DNA of 64,000 nt from Diphasiastrum complanatum (lineage: Eukaryota; Streptophyta; Lycopodiopsida; Lycopodiales; Lycopodiaceae). The position numbers and the translations under genes are program-made. This document shows, one piece after another, positions 23,870 through 33,989 of this stretch. The notes below the pieces were generated by a model that searched no databases, was not told the origin of the DNA, and worked only from the letters and a program-made list of their open reading frames with translations. Positions within the stretch are counted from its first letter, which is position 1, and every line of letters starts with the position of its first letter. Location: positions 37,715,460-37,779,459 of the forward strand of contig CM055096.1 of NCBI GenBank assembly GCA_029204225.1, written 5' to 3'.

Positions 23870-26510
23870 TAATTCTTCATGTAGTTTTTGGGCAAACTCC
23901 AAATTTTGTTGAGCCTCAATCAACATCAAGTCTTCTTTGGATTTTGTATAACGACCAACTGGTAGATTGCCGAATTCTTGAAGCTTAACGGGGAGCAATG
24001 TTCCATTGAACAGCTCCTACATTAACTTTCTGTCTACATCTGAATCACTACGTAGTGTGATTTCTTTACAATAGCGAGCTGAAAATCTTATGAAAGAGCT
24101 TTTAACATACATATTCTGAACGAAAAACAATGTCTTTGCCGCAAAGGTGCCAAACTGGCAAAATAGTATGTACAAAATTGTTTATAATGTATTGACTTCC
24201 TTCTGTCTTGCAAATTGTGTTGAATCTCCGCAAAATAATCTGCAAGGTTTCGCTCCCAATCCATGTAAAGACTGAAAAGTTCAGGATAGGCCATATTTAC
24301 ATTAATCAGCAATCTTGCATCGTCGAAAGCGCCTAGATCTGCAACAACTTGTGGTCTGTACAGTTGAAACTGCGACTTTCGCTTCCAGAAATGTCACTTA
24401 TTGTTTTTGTTTCGCAAGAATTGGAATTATTTGATTCGAATGTATTCGAGAGCATACATAGTAGAAGAGCCTATGTATAACTCTATTGAACCAAAAGGCA
24501 CGACCTGGAATTTACCCAATTATGCCCCAGTAGAAACATGCTTTATGCTCGATAGACAGCTGGGCCCATAACCAAAGAAAGTCGACCTTGTCCCATGGTT
24601 GCGTCCAATCATCGAAGGCGATGCCTACTGTGCCTGGTAGCATCATGTAATCCACACAACATTGTAATTCATTGTTAAATGCATGGGGACACCACTTCCA
24701 GAATCGTTCAGCAAATGCATGGAATCTTTCAGCACGTACCTTTGATTGATTTTGTCGTGTTTGCTTTGCCTGAGTAGTTACTGTGGCCTAGTCTTGAGTT
24801 TGCAACTCAACAGCTAACTTCTAGTCTTCTAGCTGCTGCTTGAGATCTGACAACTCATGTTCGAGCTTGTCGATCTGCGCGACTGCCTCTAAATACTTTG
24901 GATGGTCAGTAGATCCCGAGCAGATAGGCACAACGTGAATGTGTTGTGTTAGATCATCAATGCAAAGCAGGGCCTGAAGGTATTCTTTGTGAGAGTCTGG
25001 CCCGCTGCAAGTTGGGGTGTCATCACTAGATAGCTCCTTCAACTCAGCCAACTCTTCCTCGACAAGTGCCTTCGCATCCTCGAGCGGTTGCAAGAACTCG
25101 ACTCAAAAACTTTCGAGCATCTGGTCTTGGAGCTGGTTCAGTTTCGTGAGGTCTACTATGATCGAGCTTGCATTGCTGCACAGAGTAAGAGCAGCTTTTG
25201 CCTTTATTCGAGTCATTCGCTCCTCTTGTGAATGTTTCTAGAGACCGACATTGTGTTGATTTGCACCCATCAGCTGTTGTTTCAAAGAATCATTTGAGTT
25301 TGAAAAGCTACAGACTTGGACTCAATCGCCTTATTGGACTGCTTCAAAGAATCAGCTTTGTTTATTGCAATCTGAAGCTGTGTTTCAAGAGAATGATTTC
25401 GTTCAATCAATTGCATGTTGTCTGATTCGTGCGAATCGATCTTCTCGAAAGACGCATTAAGAGAATCTTGGCATTTCCTCTCTGAGTTGACAAACTCCAT
25501 GGTGAGCTTTTGGTGATACTTGTCAAACTCATAAACCTCAACCACTAAATTCCTGGCTCATTCTAACATGGTGCAGAAGCACTGGGGCTGGTTAGCTAGT
25601 TCATCCTCTTGGTCGTCTGCTGCCTCAGTGTCACTAATGGTGCTATTCGTCCACTGCCTTAAGTGTCAGACTGAGTGGCATCGTCGTTCGAGGAGCTTAA
25701 ACTCTTCTTCTACTTCTCTGAGGTTGAAGCAGAGATTGGCTTTGATAAATCAGCATTAGCGGCTCCATCCGTGTCCATGGTCGTAATAGCAAGTGCATCA
25801 GTTTGAGAAGCACCAACATCTGTTGTGGTAGCTGTGGAGTCAGGAGGCTAGAAAGGTCAATGGGTTTTGGAGGCAATAGCCATCCCATCAGCATGGTTTT
25901 CTCTTGATCGTTTAACACTCCAAAATGTTTGCATAGTCGTGAAACGTGTGCTCCGACTCCAAAAAAAAATTGGTGTTTAATCCACCTCAAAAATGCCTTG
26001 TAAGCGATAACACCGAAGCAAACATGATTACTAGCTAGCGCGTCCAATATATATCCAAAATTTTGCACATAAATGGTTACAGCCGCATCTGCCAGAAAAA
26101 TTGCTTGATTGGCGTATTTACAAAACAGCTTAAAGGTGGTATTCTTTATGATCAACATTTTGTACCCCTTCATGGGTATGAAGCAATTACTCAGAAAATG
26201 GGCAGCTTCATCCACTGAATCTTTGTTTGTAGAAACAAGTTTACCATCCAATGGTAATCCCAGCGCTGTGCAGAACACTTCTTCAGAGATAGTGAAAAAT
26301 TTGCCTCGCACAATGGACTTTGAAATCCACCTCAGAAACTGCGTGGATGGAATTCACAAATTCAGTACTGACTTCAGACAAAATGACTGAAGGATCCACT
26401 TTCAAATTTTACAACCCGCATTGATCCAAAAAGGACTGGATTGATGCCAGGCGGATTCCTGCGAGTGCTTTCCAGGTAATTGAGGAGCTAGAACTCGATC
26501 CAAAAGCCAT
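23870..26510 (-). pseudogene. Gy-D 3' ORF: N-terminal globular domain, coiled coil, C-terminal domain
   Basis: This chain of minus-strand frames probably formed one ORF. It starts at 26510 (MAFGSSSSSSITWKALAGIR), shifts frame near 26410, and continues in 26311-25697 with VRGKFFTISEEVFCTALGLP and a 150-residue aromatic-rich globular part ending MLMGWLLPPKP. Then come an acidic/Ser linker, coiled-coil segments (25545-25282 and 25093-24821), a Trp-rich part (24740-24480) and the end LPVGRYTKSKEDLMLIEAQQ (about 23950). Its place before PPT and LTR W marks it as the extra 3' ORF of a gypsy element. The VRGxxFxIxxxxxxxALGLPxxG motif recalls a domain common in plant transposon-associated proteins; that comparison is from memory. 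Confidence 0.5.
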
Positions 26511-27017
26511 TGTATCGAATAATTCACAAAAGCTCCATAGATCGCAACAGATCGTAAGAGAGTGCTTGATCACAAAAATTTTGAGCGAAGGAAAGCATGA
26601 AAACACAAGAAGAAAGTGTGAAGAAGAAAAATAGAAAATAGCTTGTGATATGCAGAAGCGGTGTGGAGAGGTTGATGACGAGTCATTGGTGACATGACAT
26701 CTGTCATTTCCATTATTAAGGACGTGCATGGCTCAGAGTTTCAAACTACGATTTGACAGATCAATCTTAATGACAGAAAACCGTTTGTGAAAAGAAAAGA
26801 AATAAATAAATAAGAAACAATATCCGTTTTGATATGTGGGCATACACAAGTGTGAATAATGTTCACGTGGCCATCATTTTTAATGGAGGAATACAAAAGG
26901 TAGGTCGAGAGATTCTCAAAAATATTAAGAACAAACTTTTCTGAATACTTCAAATACAAAAATGAGTAGATTCAAACTATGGGCCAGAACAATAAAAACA
27001 TTTTCCTGATGGAGGCT
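26511..27017. other. Leader of Gy-D 3' ORF and unassigned sequence
   Basis: 26511-26690 is pyrimidine-rich on the minus strand upstream of the Gy-D 3' ORF start, like a 5' untranslated leader. 26926-26960 is a 35-bp sequence repeated at 27300-27334. Otherwise no gene is seen. Confidence 0.4.
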
Positions 27018-27113
27018 CTAGTGAACTTCACTTATAGACTTGTTTCCTAAAGGACACGTGGTGAGAATTTCCAGAAAGGCCTTGTAGACTTGCTCGTCAT
27101 GTTCAAAACGTGT
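27018..27113 (-). pseudogene. SIN3-like exon: start of PAH2, without acceptor, ends in stop
   Basis: The minus-strand frame reads TRFEHDEQVYKAFLEILTT, then NKSISEVH and a TAG stop. It aligns with the TRF..DEQVYKSFLEIL..NKSI.EVY start of SIN3 PAH2. It is in phase 0 with the preceding exon, which ends VNKIK. The expected AG before ACACGT reads AT, so splicing here is likely lost. The stop falls where a conserved Gln is usual. Confidence 0.7.
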
Positions 27114-27552
27114 ATGTCATAGAAAGACAGATTTTTGCCATCCAGCATTCCAAAACCATGAGTTTTCATGATGAAAAAAAGTGAAATTTAACAAGATTCA
27201 AGTGCTCTTAAGATAATAAACGTCTCTCTAGAATCAGACATAATGCCAAAAGAAAACTCTTTTCAACTAAGCACTCCCATTTGAAAGATTGACACCATCT
27301 AAGAACAAACTTTTCTGAATACTTCAAATACAAAGTTAGATTCTGCATACTGTTTGCTTCTGAAATCATAGTCACATAGAGGTAAACGATCCTCTTATTT
27401 CTCTAACTTACTTAGAAGCACAGAAAACTGTAAGATTGAATTCCGAAAAGTCCAGGGTCTATAGCCAATGTTATCATGGTCCAAAACCATAGACTAGAAA
27501 TTTCTGAAATGGCAAACTAACACGAGCTTTTTGGGCATGCCGGATTGATCAC

Positions 27553-27727
27553 CTTGATCTTGTTCACGTAATCCACAGGCTGCTTTTTAGGCTGTGGAGG
27601 AGTTTCCTCTTCGAGTGGAAGTGTTATTTCATAGCCCTTTGGGAGAAATGTGTTGAAACCTATTATTAACCGGGGATGACCCCTAAATAGATCTTTCACT
27701 CTAGCAATGAGTCCTGCAGGGTCGATC
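27553..27727 (-). CDS. SIN3-like coding exon 3: second half of PAH1
   Basis: Acceptor GGCTTTCAG precedes 27727, and a donor GTGATC follows 27553. The exon encodes (R)[20 protein letters not shown], then [20 protein letters not shown], ending DYVNKIK. This is the helix 3-4 half of PAH1, including the diagnostic [12 protein letters not shown], plus the following linker. If the donor is not used, translation stops eleven codons into the intron. Confidence 0.8.
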
Positions 27728-27848
27728 CTGAAAGCCACACACTAGCCTACTTAAGATACAAGCTATACATTATTTGGCAAAATTGACAAGCCTTTGGTGT
27801 TGAAGTTAATCACAAATATGGGTTCATCAGAGTAGAAACTGTAGATAC

Positions 27849-28004
27849 CTCTGTTCCTTGAAATGTTGGAAGACTTCTAAAAAATCGTCAAAATTGTCTT
27901 TGTCATCTTTAAATCTATCTTTCACTGCCTTCAGGTATTGTAATGCATCATCCCGCGTTGTCACTCTCTGGGATCCAGCAGCTGTCTGCACAGGTTCACT
28001 TCTG
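27849..28004 (-). CDS. SIN3-like coding exon 2: first half of PAH1
   Basis: The exon encodes (S)[20 protein letters not shown], then [20 protein letters not shown] and [12 protein letters not shown]. It contains the D-A-L-x-Y-L-K-x-V-K and F-L-E-V-x-x-x-F-K patterns of PAH1 helices 1 and 2. It ends AG at the donor GTATCT. The acceptor is GGGAG at 28005 or CAG at 28002; both keep the phase. No stop or frameshift. Confidence 0.8.
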
Positions 28005-28184
28005 CTCCCAGAAGAAGGTGCCAAACAGCAAATGATCAACAAAGAAATACAAATGAGGAATTTGATGTCAAAACAAAAACTTGAATGGAACTTAATATCC
28101 CTATATCGTGCCGTAAGTCGAGAAATTTGAACAAAGAAAATGAGAGCAAAAAACAATATACAAAGAGGCAATGTGAAAGCTTAC

Positions 28185-28258
28185 GATTCTCCTGAAGCAC
28201 TTGCAGGTCGTTTCAGATGTGGACCGAATGAGCTATCGTGATCTCTATGGCGCTTCAT
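28185..28258 (-). CDS. SIN3-like coding exon 1 with start codon
   Basis: ATG at 28258 opens MKRHRDHDSSFGPHLKRPAS, then ASGES, before a GTAAGC donor at 28184. MKR followed by a basic stretch and KRP is the usual start of plant SIN3-like proteins. It is preceded by an intron in the 5' leader. Phase 2 matches exon 2. Confidence 0.75.
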
Positions 28259-28569
28259 GCTGCTGCTATTCATCAACAGATTGAGATGATGTGTTTTTTG
28301 ATCCTTTGTTGAAATACGCCTTCTTAGGATTGATCACATGCCAACACCACATAAATAGTAACTCCCCATGAAACAGCAGCAACGATCCACTACTAAGCAA
28401 ACATCACAAGCCATAAAGCCTTGATCCACAGGAAACACGCATACGTGAAAGAGGTCCGCCGATAAGCAGCCAGCTAAGAAACAACACAATATTCTACACA
28501 AGCACACAAAGCATGAAAAGCCAGCACAATAAACAGCAAGCACTGAAGCAAAAAGAAAGAAAAATTTAC

Positions 28570-28865
28570 CTGTGAAGCAAAAACGAAGCGATGCAAGGGC
28601 AATTAGATGCGATATGCCAAGGGATAATGTGAGCGGATTTGTGAAGCCACGTCCTGGTTGAAGATCGAAAACGAGACGACCAAATAAATCGCAGCCGAGA
28701 GCAGCCTGCCTCCCTGACACAGCCAGCAGCAGCAGCAGCAAAAGCGAGCGAGCAGCGACGATCAATGACGACGACGACGATGACGACGATGGAAGAAAAG
28801 AAAGAGAGAAGCCAAGCAACGAACGTGAAAGGCAAAACAGAAAACTTGAAGCAAAGCGAGCGAGA
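28570..28865 (-). other. 5' untranslated exon of the SIN3-like gene
   Basis: On the minus strand this is C/T- and GC-rich with (CGT)n and (GCT)n runs (28705-28790), as in plant 5' leaders. It ends CTTCACAG at a GTAAAT donor (28569). The ORFs of 133 and 161 residues that overlap it are low-complexity shadows. The leader intron would run to about 28300. Confidence 0.6.
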
Positions 28866-28885
28866 GAGGGGAGAGGCCTTTGAGG

Positions 28886-28990
28886 ACTTTGTATTTATAG
28901 TGTGATTTCGCTGTCGTAAAATCCGACCGCCGCTAAGGCTAGCGGCGATTTGGCCAAATACGGCCACAAGGGCTAAACCCTAAACCGTGA
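28886..28990 (-). promoter_or_regulatory. Core promoter of SIN3-like gene: TATA box, palindromes, telo-box
   Basis: On the minus strand, CTATAAATA (28900-28892) lies about 30 bp before the pyrimidine-rich leader. Upstream are an 8-bp inverted repeat CGCCGCTA/TAGCGGCG (28928-28947), the palindrome TTTGGCCAAA (28949-28958) and AAACCCTAAACC (28975-28986). The last is a telo-box, common in plant housekeeping promoters. Confidence 0.65.
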
Positions 28991-29630
28991 GGGCTAGCCT
29001 GGAATTCAAATGACACGCGCGCTCTTACTTCCGTCGTCATTCGATTCTCCCACGCATTTTTGATCTTGCCACGTCTCATAAGATCCGAATGAAGGGCCGA
29101 ATGGCCTGTCCCCGCCGAATATCTAGACCAACCACTCTATATCTTAGCTCATACCCCTTTTTATAGGAGTTCCACTCTTGAGGCCCCCAAAATGACCCTT
29201 TGGCACCGGCAAATAGACCAAAGTGGAAGGCCCTTCAATCACGTAAGGATCTTCTCTTTTGCAAAATTGGGATCAAGATCTTTTAGGTTCTCATAACCGC
29301 TTTTGATAGTTGGTACATTGCGTTATCTTTTGTTCGAAAGGTGGAACTAAACAATTGCACTAATACAAGATCAAAGGCACTAATCTCACAACATATATCT
29401 AAGGCAAGGCTCTTCGTGAGGGATAAAGCCCCCTAAACATACGCTTTACGAACATGAGCGCCCAAGTGATTTGTCGAGCATAGACAGCTGATGGATTTCT
29501 CTTTAAACATGTTATGATAAAGTTGTTTTTGGGCATAATGCTTGAGCATCTCAAGCGATGTGCCCTAAAATTCTAAACTTAATCAGAAATTGGAGCATGA
29601 GTGAATACGTTGAAAATGGTAAATTCTTTA
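28991..29630. other. Sequence upstream of the SIN3-like gene, no gene seen
   Basis: No ORF of note. A TTTTTATAGG site near 29158-29168 hints at a remnant LTR promoter, but no boundaries could be found. This stretch could be original upstream DNA of the SIN3-like gene. Confidence 0.35.
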
Positions 29631-29982
29631 ATGGGGGTGAGCAACAAATTGCCCAACGCCTAAGAATATACGTAGACAATGACAGTGAAGCCTAAGAATA
29701 AAAATGGACAAGGTGATCGAAGAAGCGATCATGAGAGGCCTTACCTCGTAAAAGACATGAATTCTTAAGGGTGGTAAGGATTAATATGACCAAATGAAAA
29801 GTGAGAGCTAAAAATGGCACAGTGGGATCCCTTTGTAGGAGGGAGGAGGACTATAATGACAAAACTAGATAAAATTGTAGTGTTCTTAAGTATTTGCACA
29901 TGTCATACTTCAACTCATTTTTATTATGCCATGGAGTCAAATAATATCTATATGTAATTTGCGTTTGGGCTAATAGGAGACA
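29631..29982. repeat. Flank of Co-X LTR, right arm of inverted repeat
   Basis: Reverse-orientation copy of 19333-19685, starting ATGGGGGTGAGC. It leads directly into the right-hand Co-X LTR. Confidence 0.7.
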
Positions 29983-30692
29983 TGTTGGATTTATTCCTCT
30001 ACTCTCCTAAATTCCATGTTAATCTAGTTCCATTCATATTACTGCAGTTTTACACGCATTGTTGCACAGTCTACAGAGATACTCTATTACTGAAGACAAG
30101 CATCATAATGGCAACCGACTTGGCTAACTTGTCAAGGAAGCCCGACTCCATCGACTATCGTTGAGGACCGTTGTCTCGACTTTATTCACTATTAGCACAC
30201 TCGACTCCAAATAGTCGAAGCCTTCTCACGCCCACTTCCTGTACTGTGCTTGCATCTGCACTAATGTAAATTGTATATAGATGATGATCATTGTAACATA
30301 CATATAACATAAATACGAGAATTATCAAAGACGGACACTATAGATGCTTTCATGCATTGATTCTTTTTTTTCAGATTGATTGTCAGGAATAAGCTCATAG
30401 CTTTTACAGAGTGGAGTTAGCTTCCTAAGCATCCGGTTTTGCCCGCAATTGTCTTGTGCTCACAACATCAATTTGACTTGTATTTTCATACATATCAATC
30501 TGAATCGACTATTGTCTTCTTTGTCAGTGTTGATTGCTTTTGCTATTTCATTTTTTTTGTCTGACTCTCTTACTACTTTGTCTAACTGTCTGCTGTTCTC
30601 ACTTCTGCAACTGCAAGTAATTAAATTCTTTGTGTTCGCCTACGCGTTGAGGAGATTTCTACCACCATCTCCCAGCATGGTATCAGAGTGCA
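29983..30692 (+). mobile_element. Co-X 5' LTR and primer-binding site, right copy
   Basis: The LTR runs from TGTTGGATTTATTCC (29983) to CTCCCAGCA (30677), 695 bp. TGGTATCAGAGTGCA (30678-30692) follows at once, a good initiator-Met primer-binding site. The frames of 60 and 83 residues within are LTR shadows. Confidence 0.85.
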
Positions 30693-30830
30693 AATTATAG
30701 TTTGATAAGCTTCCCACAGAACCTGGTTCTATCACCTGATAGAATAATTGATTTCTTGTTCTGTAAATAACATTAGATTTTCATTTTTAAGTCACTAATA
30801 GTTATTACTGTCACCTAGACTAACTTCCAC

Positions 30831-31345
30831 ATGGATTGTCAAAGCAAAGCCAGTCACATCATGAACAAGCTTCATGGATCTAACTACCATCTGTGGAAAA
30901 TTAAGATGAAAATTGTGCTAATGGCTAAGGAGTTGCATGATATTGTCACAGGTGCAAAGGCAAGACCCAAAGCAAATATCGCTGCAATATCTCAATGGAA
31001 GCTGAAGGATGGCAAATCTCAGACACACAAATCGGCCATGTGTCTGAAGCTCAAACCTCAAAAGAAGTCTGGGACATCTTGAACACATTGTACAATGTGC
31101 GTGACATATCTTCTAAGATACACCTCAAATGGAGATTCTTCTCCCTCAAGATGACAAATGGTGATTCACTTCAGAATCACATCAACCAGTTCAAGAACTT
31201 GCCGCAATAGATGGCCATTGTCGGATCAGTCATAGATTATCAAGACACAATAATGACACTTCTTTCAAGCTTGCCAAGCTCATCTGACAACCGAGTGATG
31301 ATCATCACGACACACCCAGAGCTAACTCTATCAAGAGTCATCACA
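30831..31345 (+). pseudogene. Co-X copia gag, right copy (frameshifted, truncated)
   Basis: Starts 30831 with MDCQSKASHIMNKLHGSNYH and LWKIKMKIVLMAKELHDIVT. A frame change near 30990 leads into SKEVWDILNTLYNVRDISSK, then MTNGDSLQNHINQFKNLPQ and a stop. It continues MAIVGSVIDYQDTIMTLLSS to about 31345. Together these are the N-terminal and UBN2-type capsid regions of copia gag. It is cut by LTR Y shortly after. Confidence 0.8.
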
Positions 31346-31393
31346 ATGTTGTTGCAGGAAGACAGCAGAAGGAACAAACCCTCCAATTCGCCC

Positions 31394-32286
31394 CGTAGAA
31401 CATATATTGATCTCAAACTTCAGTCTCGAGCATCGAGAGAGAAGAGTTTATGCATATGTAAGAGGTTGAAGAAGTGAATAGAGTGCTGAGAGTTATTCTC
31501 GCTTATCTTCGTTGTCCGCGCTGTTGAGTGTGAGTGATCCTGAGTCTACTAGCAATCTCTAACGCATTACATGAATTACTCTCTGATCAGATAGACTCTC
31601 TAGCGCATTACAGTCATTTGTTGTGTATCCGTAAAACATGCTCTAAAGAACCGTCTTAAAATCATCTTATTCGTCTGTTGCGAATACTTTCTTTTCAGCA
31701 CTTGAATAACGTCTACCTTTGGTACAATATAGCACGATCATTGAATAAAACTGTATGTATACATATGAGATGACAGTCCCTGTCCGAAGAATTGAGTCTT
31801 TGATCTGTGTTCCTGATTGTAACTGACATAAGATTCTAATGTGCTCTAGAACTATTTGTGTTTTTTAACCATAACCTTGGACTTAATTTGTTGAGGACTT
31901 CTGTCTAGAAACGAACAGTTCGCGAACACGATTAATTAATTGTCTGCACAACAACAAATACATCGAACATTTCTCGACTCTCTGTTGACACCTTAATCAT
32001 CCGGAGTGTAGTACTATCGTACTACTCTGATAACATCTCATATGTAAAACGCATTTCATTCGATTTGATACAGGCCAGATTGATGTTCTGAAATTATTAA
32101 CATTACACACCCCAAACACAAGTAATACTGGTTACTTTCTAATGTCTGTTGACAACTAGAATAACACTCGAAACCACTTGTCATAATTGTATCAAATACA
32201 TAACTTTCTAACGTTGTCCTCTGTGGCAACAACATTATTTACTACAAAATCTATATTAACCTTGTTGGTATAGTACGACAATATCC
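31394..32286 (+). mobile_element. LTR Y copy (solo LTR), inserted in copia sequence
   Basis: About 890 bp matching the reverse complement of 53747-54625. It runs from GTAGAACATATATTG to GTACGACAATATC and has copia gag on both sides (Co-X on the left, Co-Z on the right). LTR Y is assigned to Gy-E because the other copy abuts a primer-binding site. Exact ends and target duplication were not resolved. Confidence 0.6.
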
Positions 32287-32524
32287 CACAGCTCCTTTGC
32301 TTTAGAGATTGTAGCCAGAGACTATCCTCGATGGATGAAGATAACATGACTACTGCCTTGTCATTCTTCTCCCTCCATTCGTGTAGCTCCTTGTCTGTTG
32401 TTGTAGGCATCTCCTCGGTGCCATCTACCTAGGGAAATAATTCTTCTCCCTTTAGTATTAGCGAGGTCTTAGCCTTCCATGCCAGGAAGTTAGATCCTGA
32501 TGAATCGAGGATTGTACAGATCAT
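32287..32524 (-). pseudogene. Co-Z copia gag N terminus
   Basis: Minus strand from ATG at 32524: MICTILDSSGSNFLAWKAKT, SLILKGEELF, a stop, then TTDKELHEWREKNDKAVVML. This is the classic copia gag N terminus (N-x-x-x-W-K, then E-W-x-x-x-x-x-K-A). It is interrupted at about 32287 by LTR Y. The leader and LTR lie just upstream. Confidence 0.7.
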
Positions 32525-32572
32525 GGGTGCTGAAGCGAAATCAAATTAATCGCGAACAAACAACAATTCAGA

Positions 32573-33360
32573 TGGATTTCAGATATGATTGCTGGTCATT
32601 GTCGGCTATATCATTCCTATAGTCCTCCAGAATGTAGACAGACGCTCTTGACCTATGTTTTAGATTAGTATAGCATTCAACAAAACTGAACCAATGTGCA
32701 GAATAGATAATACAGGTGAGTAAGATGCACAAGAGATAGCAGACAATAATTCATTTAAGATCAGACAAAATTAAGAGTGATATGTGCGTAATAGCTACAA
32801 TATCATCTATTGATCCTCTCGCTTTTTGAACGTTGTATGGCAGACCCACACAACGCGTTGGTGTGAGAGAAGCGATGTTCTCCCATGAGTAATGTCTTGC
32901 TTACTAGCAGACTTCTTGGATCTTTGTGGATACTGCTCACAAAACTTGTCTCGGACTCCTATTCTGTGTTTTGTGTATTGTCTATTTGCTATTGCATGTA
33001 TCTTATACATTCAAAGTAGCACACCAGATCAGATAGACTAAACAATCTATAACTAATCATGGATAAACAGAAAAATGGATTAGGCATGTCCTAACGCTCT
33101 TCCACTGATGTCATCAAATCAGATCAGGGTTCTGTAGTGCATGGTACTTGCATGATCTTCCTGATCCTTTGGAGCGTGAAGGTCGAAAAGTGTCGTGAAG
33201 ATTTTTGCGTCGCTTCGAGCCATTTGACTTTCGCGTTGTTTGACTTTCTCTTGCTATATCATGAATAATTTTCTTTCGTGAACTCCCATGAGAGCGATAA
33301 CATAAAACAAATCCAACATGCAAGGATGATTCACAATTAGTTCTAAGATCCATTAACACT
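32573..33360 (-). mobile_element. Co-Z LTR preceded by the end of Co-Z pol
   Basis: 32573 to about 33045 matches the plus-strand LTR at 59592-60092 in reverse; for example TGATCTGGTGTGCTAC and GGAATGATATAGCCG are shared. Further upstream on the minus strand, 33280-33235 matches the last codons of the Co-Z RNase H tail (CGAAAGAAAATTATTCATGA). The order is thus pol end, LTR, gag start. About 200 bp between tail and LTR (33045-33235) have no counterpart in the plus-strand copy. Confidence 0.55.
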
Positions 33361-33364
33361 AAGT

Positions 33365-33975
33365 ATTAACCCTACATCCATTAACACTAAATCCACAATG
33401 ATGATAGCTTACTCTTTCTCTCTCTTCCCTTCTCTCTCACAAAAAACATAAGAAATAGCAATTTCAATAAACTTCAGATCCAACAATTAGCTTATACAAA
33501 GAAAATATGTGAGATGCAGAAAAAGTTATAAAGAGCAAGGACATTTACAAATCCGATCCATAAGAGAGCCAATTTGCTTGTATTAAAATAAAGAGAGAAC
33601 ATGTACAATCATTCAAAATTGTTACTTATATAAGAAATTGAGGAGATGGGCACCCCAATTCCTATTGGCTAGTTCCTACCTCCCTAACTATTCAAATTTT
33701 AAAAAAGAGTGGGAATCCATTCAATAATTGGAGAGAACCAATTTGAAATTGAAATTTGGTGGGAACCCCAACTTTATCCACTAACTTGACATTTAGACCT
33801 GTGACATTAAAAGTCCTGCAAAAAGGCCTAAAGTCCTTTTATTAACTTGTAACTAATCAAATAACTATGTGATCATCGAATTGGACTTACACACACAGGG
33901 TGCCAAATCCCTCTCACTTATTAGCTAGAGTTAGGCTTGTCTTGGCAAACCCTTCAACAGTATCCCCCACCAAAA
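33365..33975 (-). mobile_element. Gy-B 3' LTR and polypurine tract
   Basis: On the minus strand TTTTGGTGGGGGATAC (33975-33960) is a polypurine tract directly before TGTTGAAGGG, the LTR start at 33959. The LTR extends leftward with a C/T-rich part (33400-33440) and is lost into Co-Z sequence at about 33365. ATCCATTAACACTAA occurs twice at that junction (33349 and 33376). Confidence 0.6.
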
Positions 33976-33989
33976 CTGGTGGTGGTCCC

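Larger units (their letters stand above)
27018..28870 (-). pseudogene. SIN3-like (SNL): SIN3-like co-repressor gene, 5' part only (PAH1 intact, PAH2 broken)
   Basis: This is a minus-strand gene fragment with host-type exon/intron structure. SIN3 proteins are scaffold subunits of histone deacetylase co-repressor complexes; their PAH domains bind repressor peptides. Visible parts are: a pyrimidine/GC-rich 5' untranslated exon (about 28865-28570) ending at a GTAAAT donor, coding exons 28258-28185, 28004-27849 and 27727-27553, and a PAH2-like exon 27113-27018. The start MKRHRDHD..LKRP resembles MKR-type starts of plant SNL proteins. Reading phases at all three inner splice junctions agree. The gene normally encodes over 1,300 residues; everything after PAH2 is missing, apparently replaced by Gy-D. 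It could be a disrupted resident gene or a captured fragment. Confidence 0.8.

Noticed and set aside
28334-28967. Long minus-strand ORFs (161 and 133 residues) rich in Ser, Leu and Cys
   Set aside because: They lie in the 5' untranslated exon and leader intron of the SIN3-like gene; composition reflects (CGT)n and (GCT)n repeats, and no domain is seen.
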